Below are positions 27,070-35,595 of a DNA stretch of 60,299 bases, piece after piece. Source of the stretch: Calothrix sp. CSU_2_0 (GTDB taxonomy: Bacteria > Cyanobacteriota > Cyanobacteriia > Cyanobacteriales > Nostocaceae); contig JAAUPE010000024.1 in assembly GCA_012034595.1 (NCBI GenBank), positions 1 to 60,299 on the forward strand, read 5' to 3'. A program made the translations under genes and the position numbers. The notes beneath the pieces were generated by a model. That model was given only the letters and a program-made list of their open reading frames with translations. It was not told the DNA's origin and ran no database searches. Numbering within the stretch: position 1 is the first letter of the stretch; every line of letters begins with the position of its first letter.

Positions 27070-29565
27070 CTAATAAATGTAAACAATCGTAACACCACTA
27101 CCACCATCGGCTTGGGCTGCGGCTTCAAATCGTTTCACCCTGGGGTATTGCCGCAAATATTCGTGGACACCTTCCCGCAGTTTGCCAGTACCATGCCCGT
27201 GAATCACCCAAATTGCTCCATTCGCTTCCGAAATTGCTTTATCTAAAATTATTTCCGAGTCAGCTACCCGTTTTCCGCGCAAATCGACGGTATTTTTGGA
27301 AGTACGAATCATTGGAGTATCAACAGGTTGGGTAACAGTTTGATTTTGCCCCCTGGTTTCGTTATCTTTTCGTCCCCGTGCCTTCTCAACAGGTTCGGGC
27401 TTCTTCCCATCAAGCGACTCAATATCTGCCAGCTTCACGGTCATTTTCATAATGCCAAAGCGAACGTTTAACTCCCCATCGTCATCGGGTGCAGTTATGA
27501 CTTCCGCAGTTTGTCCTAACTTGGAGATACGAATGCGATCGCCTATTTTTGGCATGAATCCAGCAGGTTTTGCTTTTGCTTGCTGTTTCTGGATAAATTT
27601 CTCGGAAATCTGATTTAAATCAGTTGTGGCTTGTTGGGCATCTTGGGCAGTGGGAGTACCTTGTTGTAATCTACGAATTACTTGGGCGATTTCAGCTTTG
27701 GCTTGATGGATTGCTTGTTGGACTGCGATTTCTTGGGAGGCTTTGAGGGATTTTTCCCGTTCTTCCAAATTAGTCGCTTTGTCGGATACCTCTTTGTATA
27801 ATTTTTCCGCTTGCTGCAATAACTTAGTTGCTTCTGCGGCTTTGGTTTCCTGGCGTTTGCGTTGCGCTTCCAAGCCAGCAATTACTTCGTTAACTTCATC
27901 ATTTGCCCCACCCATTTCCTGTTTTGCAGCTTCGACGACTTCAGCATTCAAACCCAAACGACGGGCGATCGCAAGGGCATTGGAACGTCCGGGAATTCCC
28001 CACAGCAAGCGATAAGTTGGCGACAAAGTAGCCTCGTCAAATTCCACCGAAGCATTCTCAAACCGTTCATCTTGATACTTCAATGCCTTGAGTTCGCCAA
28101 AGTGGGTACTAGCCATTGTCAACAGCCCATTGTCGGCAAGATAACGTAGTAAAGAAATCGCTAAAGCACTTCCCTCAACTGGATCGGTTCCGGCTCCAAC
28201 TTCGTCGAGAAGTATTAGGGATTGGGGATTGGGCACTGGGGATTGGGCACTGGGGATTGGGGATTGGGGAGAAACTTCTTGGTCTTCAATTTTACCCTCG
28301 TCATCTCGATTCCCCTGTTCCAGAGCATTTAAAATCCGACTAATTCGGCGAATATGTCCGGAAAATGTCGATAAACTTTGCTGAAGCGATTGTTCGTCCC
28401 CAATGTCAGCTAGTATTAAATCAAACCAAGGTAATTCAACGGGTTCGCGGGCAGGTACGAATAAACCGACCTTTGCCATTAAAGCAGCTAATGCCAGTGT
28501 CTTTAATGTCACCGTTTTTCCACCAGTATTCGGACCCGTAATCGTAACAACCCGAATTTCTGGCTGAATCAGCATATCGACAGGAATAACATCGTGTCCT
28601 TGTTCGTGTTGATTTTGCCACACCAACAACGGATGCCTTAATTGCCGCAAAGTAATCTTTTCGTTATTTTCGCGGTTAATAAACCGGGGAGGATTAGCTT
28701 TCAACCAGTAACTATAACGGGATTTTGCAGTAGCTAAATCTAAAGCTGTGACAATTGCTAAAAGTCTTTCTAAATCGGGTTTAACTGCGGCGACTTCCTC
28801 TGTTAATTTACGGCGAATTGCCTCGCTTTCCACTTCTTCGCGCCGAATTAGTTGCCGAAGTTGGTTGCCCATCGGCACTACAGAATTGGGTTCGATGTAT
28901 AAAGTTACGCCACTTGTGGATGTGTCGTGAACGATACCAGGAATCACATCCTTATGGGAAGCTTTGACAGGAATTACAAAACGATCGCCCCGTTGGGTAA
29001 TAATTTGTTCCTGTACCGCATTTGATTTCACATGCATAATGTTATGCAGCTTCTGGGTGATTTGGCTGCGTGACTTGCGTAATTCAGCGCGAATCTCACC
29101 CAATTTTTGACTAGCACGGTCAGCGACTTGTCCGCGTTCATCGATACAACGGTGAATTTCCTGCTCAATTTCGGGATAAGTTCGCAGTTCTGCCACCAAT
29201 TCAATTAGAATTGTCAAATCTTCGTGGTTATCGATCGCACGTCGTAAATTCCTCGCACCAGCAAGAGTAGTTGCGATCGCGAGTAATTCATCTCCTGCCA
29301 AAATACCTTGGAGTTCCGCCCGTTCGAGGGCATCCCCAATATCTTGAATGCCATCAAAGGATAAACTGGAGGTGAGACGACTTTCGAGTTCGTAGACTTG
29401 TTTTGTTTGCGCTAGTAGCTGCTCACCTTCGGATTGCGAGCCAGGGATTTGCAGATGACGGGATGCGATCGCGCCTAATTTTGTTGCCGCAAAAGTAGAC
29501 AAATGCAGGCACAGACGCGACCATTCGAGTAGTTCTAGGGTTTCAGATTGAATCAAGGGAATCAA
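27070..29565 (-). CDS. mutS2: Endonuclease MutS2 with heptamer-encoded insertion
   Basis: A DNA-structure-binding ATPase/nuclease linked to suppression of homologous recombination and to ribosome-collision rescue in other bacteria. 831 residues: core and lever helices, Walker A GPNTGGKT near residue 345, a DIGDEQSLQQSLSTFSGH signature, Walker B LILLDEVGAGTDP near 451-463, a long coiled coil, a KOW-like segment and a C-terminal Smr domain (VDLRGKRV to GKLREGVHEYLR). Residues about 417-450 just before Walker B are a low-complexity insert. Residues 434-450 of it are encoded by seven tandem GGGATTG/GGCACTG heptamers. Reading frame is intact. Confidence 0.95.
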   Translation of the reverse strand: MIPLIQSETLELLEWSRLCLHLSTFAATKLGAIASRHLQIPGSQSEGEQLLAQTKQVYELESRLTSSLSFDGIQDIGDALERAELQGILAGDELLAIATTLAGARNLRRAIDNHEDLTILIELVAELRTYPEIEQEIHRCIDERGQVADRASQKLGEIRAELRKSRSQITQKLHNIMHVKSNAVQEQIITQRGDRFVIPVKASHKDVIPGIVHDTSTSGVTLYIEPNSVVPMGNQLRQLIRREEVESEAIRRKLTEEVAAVKPDLERLLAIVTALDLATAKSRYSYWLKANPPRFINRENNEKITLRQLRHPLLVWQNQHEQGHDVIPVDMLIQPEIRVVTITGPNTGGKTVTLKTLALAALMAKVGLFVPAREPVELPWFDLILADIGDEQSLQQSLSTFSGHIRRISRILNALEQGNRDDEGKIEDQEVSPQSPIPSAQSPVPNPQSLILLDEVGAGTDPVEGSALAISLLRYLADNGLLTMASTHFGELKALKYQDERFENASVEFDEATLSPTYRLLWGIPGRSNALAIARRLGLNAEVVEAAKQEMGGANDEVNEVIAGLEAQRKRQETKAAEATKLLQQAEKLYKEVSDKATNLEEREKSLKASQEIAVQQAIHQAKAEIAQVIRRLQQGTPTAQDAQQATTDLNQISEKFIQKQQAKAKPAGFMPKIGDRIRISKLGQTAEVITAPDDDGELNVRFGIMKMTVKLADIESLDGKKPEPVEKARGRKDNETRGQNQTVTQPVDTPMIRTSKNTVDLRGKRVADSEIILDKAISEANGAIWVIHGHGTGKLREGVHEYLRQYPRVKRFEAAAQADGGSGVTIVYIY
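28218..28266. repeat. Seven heptamers inside the mutS2 coding sequence
   Basis: Order on the plus strand: GGGATTG twice, GGCACTG, GGGATTG, GGCACTG, GGGATTG twice. It is the same repeat family found in intergenic gaps elsewhere in this window (3841, 33805, 60272). Seven bases is not a multiple of three, so gain or loss of one unit would shift the mutS2 frame. Confidence 0.92.
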
Positions 29566-29615
29566 AAAGGGAAATCTGAAGTTATGGTAACAATATTAGC
29601 GGTTTTGCTGCCTAT

Positions 29616-29669
29616 ATATGTGGGGATAATTTTATATGTAGGGATAATTTTATATGTAGGGATAATTTT
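29616..29669. repeat. Three 18-base tandem repeats upstream of mutS2
   Basis: Three units of ATATGTAGGGATAATTTT, the first with one change. They lie 51-104 bases upstream of the mutS2 start, where the promoter would be, and each unit contains a TATAAT-like hexamer on one strand or the other. Confidence 0.85.
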
Positions 29670-29749
29670 TAACTAGGGCTGTCAGTGGTTAGGGGTCAGA
29701 AAGCAAATATTAATTATCTGTTGAACCAAAACTAATTTTTTTTGTTGAT

Positions 29750-30337
29750 TTATTCTTCACTCAATTCAAAATTAACTCGTGCATAAATGTCATTAAAAGT
29801 CATTTCCAAATTAACTGAATCTAATTTCAAAATAGAGTTTTCACCTTCATATTCTTGAAAAATCCATTGTCCTTCACGCTGTTTTACATATTGCTCTACT
29901 GCAAAACTATATTGGTCAATTAATATATATTCTTGAAAACTAGGAATTGCACGATAATATTTGAACTTCTCGCTTTTGTCATAATTCTTAGTTGAATTGG
30001 ATAAAACTTCTACAATTACTAAAGGATTTGTGACAATAGTTTTTCCACTTCCATAATATTCCGGCTCACCTTTTATAACAATCACATCGGGGTATGTATA
30101 GATACTATATTTGGCTATCCATAATTTGACATCATTTATGTATATATCATAGTTTTGACCCTCAATGGCATCAGGAAACTTCTTATAAAAATTTCCGGCA
30201 ATTTTATTATGATTGGTAGTACCTCCGGGCATTAGTCTAATTTCTCCATATATATATTCATTTCTAAATTCACTTTGTTCCTCAAGTTCTAAATATTCTT
30301 CCGGGCTATAGTAGCGCTTTTCTGTTTGTAAGACCAT
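29750..30337 (-). CDS. Uma2-family putative endonuclease
   Basis: A PD-(D/E)XK-fold protein of the Uma2 family, which is expanded in cyanobacteria and of uncertain role. It starts MVLQTEKRYYSPEEYLELEEQ, then EYIYGEIRLMPGGTTNHNKI, then TYPDVIVIKGEPEY (catalytic Asp) and NPLVIVEVLSNSTKNYDKSEKF (Glu and Lys). I prefer the Met at 30337 to one three codons upstream, because family members start just before the YSPEEYL motif. Intact at about 195 residues. Often mobile. Confidence 0.9.
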   Translation of the reverse strand: MVLQTEKRYYSPEEYLELEEQSEFRNEYIYGEIRLMPGGTTNHNKIAGNFYKKFPDAIEGQNYDIYINDVKLWIAKYSIYTYPDVIVIKGEPEYYGSGKTIVTNPLVIVEVLSNSTKNYDKSEKFKYYRAIPSFQEYILIDQYSFAVEQYVKQREGQWIFQEYEGENSILKLDSVNLEMTFNDIYARVNFELSEE

Positions 30338-30591
30338 TTTAATCACCTTTGTTGATAAGAGGGATTTTGCAATGAGTGAAATATGAATGTTCTAGACCCT
30401 TAAAAAAAACTATAAATTAATTTTTGATCAAGCTAAGTCGATTTGATTGGGTAAATTCATTTTAATTATTTGCCTTAATAAAATCAATTCTGGCATCAAG
30501 ATTATTCCTATATTTAAATAGTTCAATTATATAGAGAATAGACTAGATAAGTATTTTGCAAAAATATATACATCGGGGATAGAGTTTTTAC

Positions 30592-30945
30592 TTACATATG
30601 AACAATAATTGAATCACGAGTGATTTCAATATAGAAGTGATTATTAAATAATTCTGCTAAGGATTGCAAATTCGCTGTGAATAATGTTTCTAGCTCTAAG
30701 TTGTTAATATTCCCTGTTGTAATTAGTAGTAATTTGTAAGGTTCTTTAATCGTTAAAAAAGAATTTAAAAAATCAGAATCCTTGGTAATTACTACACGAT
30801 TATCCCTCATTGAGATGGCATTAATTTCTGTATCTGATGTTGCATTTTTATTGGGTAAATCTTTTGTATGGATTGTGTCGTAACCCGCAGATTCTAGGAA
30901 TCGAGCGAGTCGAACAGGTAATTGAGCATCAACAATAAATTTCAT
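30592..30945 (-). CDS. DUF5615 PIN-like toxin
   Basis: A 117-residue PIN-like protein starting MKFIVDAQLPVRLARFLESAGYDTIHT, with the N-terminal Asp, and VVITKDSDFLNSF with a further acidic pair, the usual layout of DUF5615. These proteins are paired with DUF433 proteins as presumed toxin-antitoxin modules, with RNase activity inferred from the PIN fold. The ATG overlaps the upstream DUF433 stop by four bases. No truncation. Confidence 0.88.
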   Translation of the reverse strand: MKFIVDAQLPVRLARFLESAGYDTIHTKDLPNKNATSDTEINAISMRDNRVVITKDSDFLNSFLTIKEPYKLLLITTGNINNLELETLFTANLQSLAELFNNHFYIEITRDSIIVHM

Positions 30946-31178
30946 GAAGCAATTTTATATATGCTTTTAACTTGGCTAAGACGAACGGCAAATTGCAGAG
31001 AGGCAAGAATATCTTCCCGTTCTAAATCGTCATAATCTGCTAAAATTTCATCCATTGTCATGCCAGAGCTAAGTAATTCGAGAATCAATTCTACAGGATA
31101 GCGAAGTCCCCTAATACAGGGCTTGCCGTGGCAAATATCAGGATTATAGGTAATGCGTTGTAAGAGGTTACTGCTCAT
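30942..31178 (-). CDS. DUF433 antitoxin
   Basis: A 78-residue DUF433 protein: ITYNPDICHGKPCIRGLRYPVELILELL followed by SGMTMDEILADYDDLEREDI, the helix-turn-helix type core of the family. Upstream and translationally coupled to the DUF5615 gene, the order expected for antitoxin then toxin. Probably autoregulatory by analogy with type II modules. Confidence 0.9.
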   Translation of the reverse strand: MSSNLLQRITYNPDICHGKPCIRGLRYPVELILELLSSGMTMDEILADYDDLEREDILASLQFAVRLSQVKSIYKIAS

Positions 31179-31299
31179 ATTGTTGTTTTTGACAAAGCTT
31201 ACACTTTTTTGGATAATCTAGATTCACTAATTCTTCAACTAGCTGAAAATGTTGTTTGATGGTCAAAAATCAATCCTACGGATTATCTTATGTTGCTGA

Positions 31300-32142
31300 T
31301 TAATCTTTGATAAAACCAGGTCGATTTGATTGGGTAAACTGTAGTATCTCTTCTAATTTATCCCAATTTTCCCGCTCAATTAAATCAATTATTTGATTCA
31401 GATTATTTCTATATCCTAGCAGCGAATTTAACAAAGCATCGCGGTTATATTTCGCCATCATCACCCCTAATTCGGGATTACCACCACCAACCCGACTAGT
31501 ATCTTTAAACCCCGAACTCGCTAAACTTTGCGCCAATTTTAAAACTTCTAAATCCCCATTATCCACACATGCTGCAATTAGAGATGCGCTGACCATCACA
31601 GGTAAATGGGAAATCCAACTTACAGCTTTATCATGCTGTTCCGGGGCACAATAATAAATATTTGACCCTAATTGTTTAACCAATCCCTCAACAACACTAA
31701 TCGCTGATTCTGGTGTAGTGGATGTTAGCGTTAATACATATGGTCTTTGAACAAATAAATTCCGCAAAGCCGCTTCAATACCGCTTTCCGCCGTTCCTGC
31801 CATTGGATGACCGCCAATAAAGTTGTGCCATAGTAAAGAAACAGCTTGAACAATCGGTGATTTTACTGAACCGACATCTGTTAAAACAGTAGTCGCAGGC
31901 AAAAAAGTTATCAATTGCTCAACTGTGGGCACAATAAGCCCTAGAGGTGTACAAATAAATACGACTTCCGCGATCGCAAGAACGTTCAAATCCACCGATG
32001 CTTCATCAACACTGCCAATTGCGATCGCAGTTTGACAACTAGAAGCACGACGACTCACACCGATAACATAATGCCCATGCGATCGAAAATCTAACCCCAA
32101 GGAGCCACCAATTAGTCCCAATCCGACAATACCAATATTCAT
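31300..32142 (-). CDS. tyrA: Prephenate/arogenate dehydrogenase TyrA
   Basis: Oxidative decarboxylation step of tyrosine synthesis; cyanobacterial TyrA enzymes mostly prefer arogenate and NADP. The N-terminal MNIGIVGLGLIGGSLGLDFR is the Rossmann loop, so I start at the ATG at 32142 rather than nine codons upstream. Later motifs are FICTPLGLIVPTVEQL, DVGSVKSPIV, GGHPMAGTAESG (conserved His), SWISHLPVMVSASL and GGGNPELGVMM. About 280 residues, full length. Divergent from the pentapeptide-repeat gene. Confidence 0.92.
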   Translation of the reverse strand: MNIGIVGLGLIGGSLGLDFRSHGHYVIGVSRRASSCQTAIAIGSVDEASVDLNVLAIAEVVFICTPLGLIVPTVEQLITFLPATTVLTDVGSVKSPIVQAVSLLWHNFIGGHPMAGTAESGIEAALRNLFVQRPYVLTLTSTTPESAISVVEGLVKQLGSNIYYCAPEQHDKAVSWISHLPVMVSASLIAACVDNGDLEVLKLAQSLASSGFKDTSRVGGGNPELGVMMAKYNRDALLNSLLGYRNNLNQIIDLIERENWDKLEEILQFTQSNRPGFIKD

Positions 32143-32221
32143 AAGTAATTTTGAGATTATCAATAACAAGTTATTTCTATACTAAAAACCGTTTTAGATT
32201 GGCAAATCAGGGGTAGCACGA

Positions 32222-33556
32222 ATGAAGGCAGAGGAATTCTTAGAAAAATACGCTCTTGGAGTACGAGACTTTAGCGGTATTGACCTTGGTGAAGCAAATT
32301 TAAGCGGAGCAAAACTTACTGGTGTCAACCTCAGCCAAGCCAACTTAAGTGTAGTTAATCTCAGTGGAGCAAACCTCAACAATGCTAATTTAAGATTTGC
32401 CAAATTAAATGTCGCGAGACTCAGTGGTGCCCACCTCATCAACGCCGATCTCAAAGGTGCTAGCCTCAATGTTGCCAATTTAATTCGGGCTGACCTCAGT
32501 CGTGCCATCCTCCGCAAAGCAAGCCTAATTCGTGCCGAATTAATCCGTGCTGACTTAAGTCGTGCTGACTTACTCCAAGCAAACCTCAAAAACGCAGATC
32601 TACGTGAAGCCACACTCAGACAAGCAAACCTCCGTCAAGCAAACCTGACAGATGCTAGCCTCAAAGGAGGATTTCTCACAGGGGCAAACCTAGAACAAGC
32701 AATATTAAATAATGTTGACCTCTGTCGTACCGACTTAAGCGGAGCAAATCTTCGTAATGCCGAACTTAGACAAGCTAATCTCAATCGAGCCAATCTCAGT
32801 GGTGCAAACCTCAGTGGTGCAAACCTACGCTGGGCAGATTTAAGTGGTGCAAATCTACGTTGGGCAGATTTAAGTGGTGCAAAGTTAAGTGGTGCCAACT
32901 TGAGCGGAGCAAATTTAAGTAACGCAAATTTAACTAATACAAGTTTAGTACATGCCAATCTCACCCAAACCAAGTTAATCAAAGCCGAATGGATCGGTGC
33001 TGACATCACAGGTGCAAATTTGACAGGTGCAAAGTTATATGGGACATCAAGGTTTGGCTTAAAAACAGATGGTATAACCTGCGAATGGGTTGACTTAAGT
33101 CCTACAGGAGACTCATCGATTATTCAATATTTCACAGCAGAAGATGCACGCGACTTTTTTAATGCAACCTCACCGACTATCCGTATTATTGTAGACAAGC
33201 CTCTCGACCATGAAGCTAATTTCGCGACTGCTGGTGCTTACTATCAAATTGCTCAACAGTATCGTCAACTAAGACAACCTCCCTGCATGGAAATTGGTAG
33301 ACGCAGAACAGTGTTTACCTTTCGCTTAGATAATGATGAAGCTTTGCTCGCTACCGCTTGTATAGCCATATTGCCGTTTAATGATGCTAAAAATACCCAA
33401 CAGAATTTAATGGCAACCGTAGAAATGATGAAAAGCGACGACACATCTAATGACGGTTCGATACCATTTCATCGCATCCAAAAATTTAACCAGTTGTTAG
33501 AAGAAGCATTAGGATATGCTGATAAAATTAAACAGATGAAAAAATCCTCGAATTAG
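32222..33556 (+). CDS. Pentapeptide-repeat protein, apparently frameshifted near its end
   Basis: A 444-residue product whose residues about 15-275 are tandem A(D/N)LXX pentapeptides forming a right-handed quadrilateral beta helix. A conserved non-repeat domain follows (about 295-430: ARDFFNATSPTIRIIVDKPLDHEANF, MEIGRRRTVFTFRLD). It ends in QMKKSSN, but reading through a run of six A at 33539-33544 with one extra A would give QMKKILELVAKLGFFQAP and continue to 33783. The function is unknown; some pentapeptide proteins bind gyrase, but nothing here points to that. Confidence 0.9.
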   Translation: MKAEEFLEKYALGVRDFSGIDLGEANLSGAKLTGVNLSQANLSVVNLSGANLNNANLRFAKLNVARLSGAHLINADLKGASLNVANLIRADLSRAILRKASLIRAELIRADLSRADLLQANLKNADLREATLRQANLRQANLTDASLKGGFLTGANLEQAILNNVDLCRTDLSGANLRNAELRQANLNRANLSGANLSGANLRWADLSGANLRWADLSGAKLSGANLSGANLSNANLTNTSLVHANLTQTKLIKAEWIGADITGANLTGAKLYGTSRFGLKTDGITCEWVDLSPTGDSSIIQYFTAEDARDFFNATSPTIRIIVDKPLDHEANFATAGAYYQIAQQYRQLRQPPCMEIGRRRTVFTFRLDNDEALLATACIAILPFNDAKNTQQNLMATVEMMKSDDTSNDGSIPFHRIQKFNQLLEEALGYADKIKQMKKSSN

Positions 33557-33783
33557 TCGCAAAACTAGGTTTTTTTCAAGCGCCAACACAAACAATTTTG
33601 ACTAATTCCAGTTCGCAAAATCTGATTATCTACGAGCATCCCAATTTTGGGAAAAGACTGGTTAACCGTTCTGATGTTAACGACAATGTTTACGACGATA
33701 GCTACGATGAAGTTGTAAAATTTAAACCATTCTCAGTCAGTACGGTAATTGATTTTGTCAAAGGTTTTCATTTTGTTGGTTAA
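33541..33783 (+). other. Frame-displaced C-terminal segment of the pentapeptide gene
   Basis: In the -1 frame relative to the upstream gene lie about 80 codons: KILELVAKLGFFQAPTQTI, then SSSQNLIIYEHPNFGKRLVN and a hydrophobic-aromatic end FVKGFHFVG. Within this frame a TTG at 33598 could start a 61-residue product, but the stretch before it also reads as protein and joins exactly at the A-run. I think it is the lost tail of the preceding protein. Confidence 0.6.
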
Positions 33784-33804
33784 TGGTTAATAGTTAGTAG
33801 GTAA

Positions 33805-33840
33805 TTGGGGATTGGGCATTGGGGATTGGGCATTGGGAAT
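33805..33840. repeat. Heptamer array (GGGATTG/GGCATTG)
   Basis: Five units of GGGGATT and GGGCATT in the spacer before the DUF1517 gene. STRR type. Confidence 0.8.
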
Positions 33841-33936
33841 TATCCTTTTTCCCTTATCTCTTTTTTTCATTAACCATTAACCATTTAAATATTAATCAAT
33901 AACCATTAACTAATATCCTCATTTAGGAGAATAATC

Positions 33937-34542
33937 ATGCGTGATTCATTTAATAAAATGATGGGTAAAACCCGTTATGTAGTCTGCCGGGTTTTTGTAC
34001 ACTTGTCTGGTTCGGATGTTGCGCCAATTTTAGGTTCATTAAATGCCACAGCTAGGGATGCGATCGCTTCTGATGGCGATTTAGAAATTTTGGGAGAAGG
34101 TTTAGTCAATGTTTGCCAAACCTTACTGCAATATGATGAATATTGGACATCCGCAGCTAACGAAGGTGATGTATTTTGGAGTGAGGGAGAAGCGGGAGAT
34201 TACGTGAACGATTTGTTTACCGATTCTGCTGAACGTTATTTAAGTGAACCTGACTTTAGTTCTGCCAATAGTTATGTGAATGATTCCAATCAACCTTTAT
34301 CTATACCTGTAACCCGCAATGTTGTTGTCATGCTAACAGCAGCATTTACTGGGGAAGTTCTCGAACTTGAAAGTGATTTGTCAAATATCCAAGCGTTAAA
34401 AGAAGGCTTGAAAGCTTTAATCAATTTGCATTACAAACATAAATTGAAGGCTATTCAAGTCCATTTTTCACCCGCACAATTAGGTGATGAACTCACAAAC
34501 GACCAATTGTTGCAACATTACCCGGAGCTAATCCCGCTATAA
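33937..34542 (+). CDS. DUF1517-family protein
   Basis: A 201-residue protein. Recognisable parts are TRYVVCRVFVHLSGSDVAPILGSLN near the start, a LVNVCQTLLQYDEYWTSAANEGDVFW helix, and a C-terminal VVMLTAAFTGEVLELE plus ALINLHYKHKLKAIQVHFSPAQ. It lacks the Gly-rich and membrane segments present in longer DUF1517 members, so this is a soluble core version. It has an AGGAGA ribosome-binding site and is followed by the lipoprotein gene after 74 bases. Confidence 0.7.
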   Translation: MRDSFNKMMGKTRYVVCRVFVHLSGSDVAPILGSLNATARDAIASDGDLEILGEGLVNVCQTLLQYDEYWTSAANEGDVFWSEGEAGDYVNDLFTDSAERYLSEPDFSSANSYVNDSNQPLSIPVTRNVVVMLTAAFTGEVLELESDLSNIQALKEGLKALINLHYKHKLKAIQVHFSPAQLGDELTNDQLLQHYPELIPL

Positions 34543-34628
34543 ATGGTTGGGTAGTCCGTACTCAGAAAACTCACAGAAACAGAAAAGAAGTTGTTAAGCT
34601 CGGAGATGGGATAACAGTGAATATATTC

Positions 34629-35525
34629 ATGAAAATTTTGCGTAAATTTACAGTAGTTGTACTTTCGCTCAGTTTATGTGTAACTGCGGTTGGTTGTGGT
34701 GGTGGAGCAAGTCAAAGTACTTCACAATCCACACCACCAGTAGATAGTGTTAGCCAAAAATCTAACCAAAACTCGAATTCGGCTAAGTTGGCTGATGGTC
34801 AATATGAAGTACAGCAGGCAAGCTATAACGATGGTGATGGTGGCTATACGCTGTTTTTGCTCAATAGTAACCCACCCAACTTTAAAACCGAAAATTTACA
34901 AATGGCTCGGTTGACTGATGAGGAAGTCAAAGAAGGTAAAAAATCTTACCTTAAAGTAGAAAATGGTCAGCCGTCTTTATATTTGACTCCAGATTTCAAA
35001 ATTGAATACGTTCATAACGTAACCGAAACTCGCACCGATCCATCAACAGGCAGACAAGAAACTGTTGTAGTTCGTCAGCAAAATAGTTTCTGGGCACCTT
35101 TTGCTGGTGCTTTGGCTGGTCAAGCGATTGGTAGTTTGTTATTTAGACCGCAGCATTATATTCCCCCTGTTTATCAACCCGGTGGAATACTTACTGGTTA
35201 TGGTGGTTATGGTCGCAGTTATGATGATGCGGTTTCTAACTATCGTACCCGTTATAATCAGCCTCCTGCGGCTGTTCGTAATCGGACGACGTTCCGAACT
35301 ACTGGAAATCTACGAAGCAATTATCCGAATAATCCAAATGTGAGAAATCAGCCACGGGTAAATAATAATAGCCGTGCGACTGGTTCGGGTTTTGGTGGCA
35401 GTACTCTTAGACCTTCGGGTAATTCGAGTTCGTCAAGACGAAATTCGGGTAGCAGTTTTGGTAGTGGTGGACGTTCGGGTTCGAGTAGCCGTCGCAGCAG
35501 TGGGTTTGGTAGTAGAAGACGATAG
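34629..35525 (+). CDS. Lipoprotein with Ser/Arg/Gly-rich tail
   Basis: I start at the ATG at 34629 because it gives a clean lipoprotein signal (MKILRKFTVVVLSLSLCVTAVGC, modified Cys23); a GTG four codons earlier is possible. The mature part has a beta-rich region (LADGQYEVQQASYNDGDGGYTL), a hydrophobic turn (FAGALAGQAIGSLLF near 160) and a last 90 residues rich in Ser, Gly, Arg and Asn. Probably membrane-anchored and exposed to the periplasm. Family unknown to me. Confidence 0.7.
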   Translation: MKILRKFTVVVLSLSLCVTAVGCGGGASQSTSQSTPPVDSVSQKSNQNSNSAKLADGQYEVQQASYNDGDGGYTLFLLNSNPPNFKTENLQMARLTDEEVKEGKKSYLKVENGQPSLYLTPDFKIEYVHNVTETRTDPSTGRQETVVVRQQNSFWAPFAGALAGQAIGSLLFRPQHYIPPVYQPGGILTGYGGYGRSYDDAVSNYRTRYNQPPAAVRNRTTFRTTGNLRSNYPNNPNVRNQPRVNNNSRATGSGFGGSTLRPSGNSSSSRRNSGSSFGSGGRSGSSSRRSSGFGSRRR

Positions 35526-35550
35526 AGAATATATGTAGAAATGTATAAAG

Positions 35551-35580
35551 AGAGACGCGATACATCGCGTCTCTACAATT
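35551..35580. terminator. Hairpin between convergent genes
   Basis: AGAGACGCGA at 35551-35560 pairs with TCGCGTCTCT at 35565-35574, followed by ACAATTTTT. It ends the lipoprotein gene and lies just past the DAHP-synthase stop, so may be bidirectional. Its sequence belongs to a dispersed GTAGAGACG palindrome family (compare 6346). Confidence 0.65.
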
Positions 35581-35595
35581 TTTGATCGGGATTTT

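Noticed and set aside
32194-33009. Two long minus-strand open frames opposite the pentapeptide gene
   Set aside because: They mirror the repeated A(D/N)LXX codons of the plus strand; no start signal, and the composition is an artefact of the repeat.
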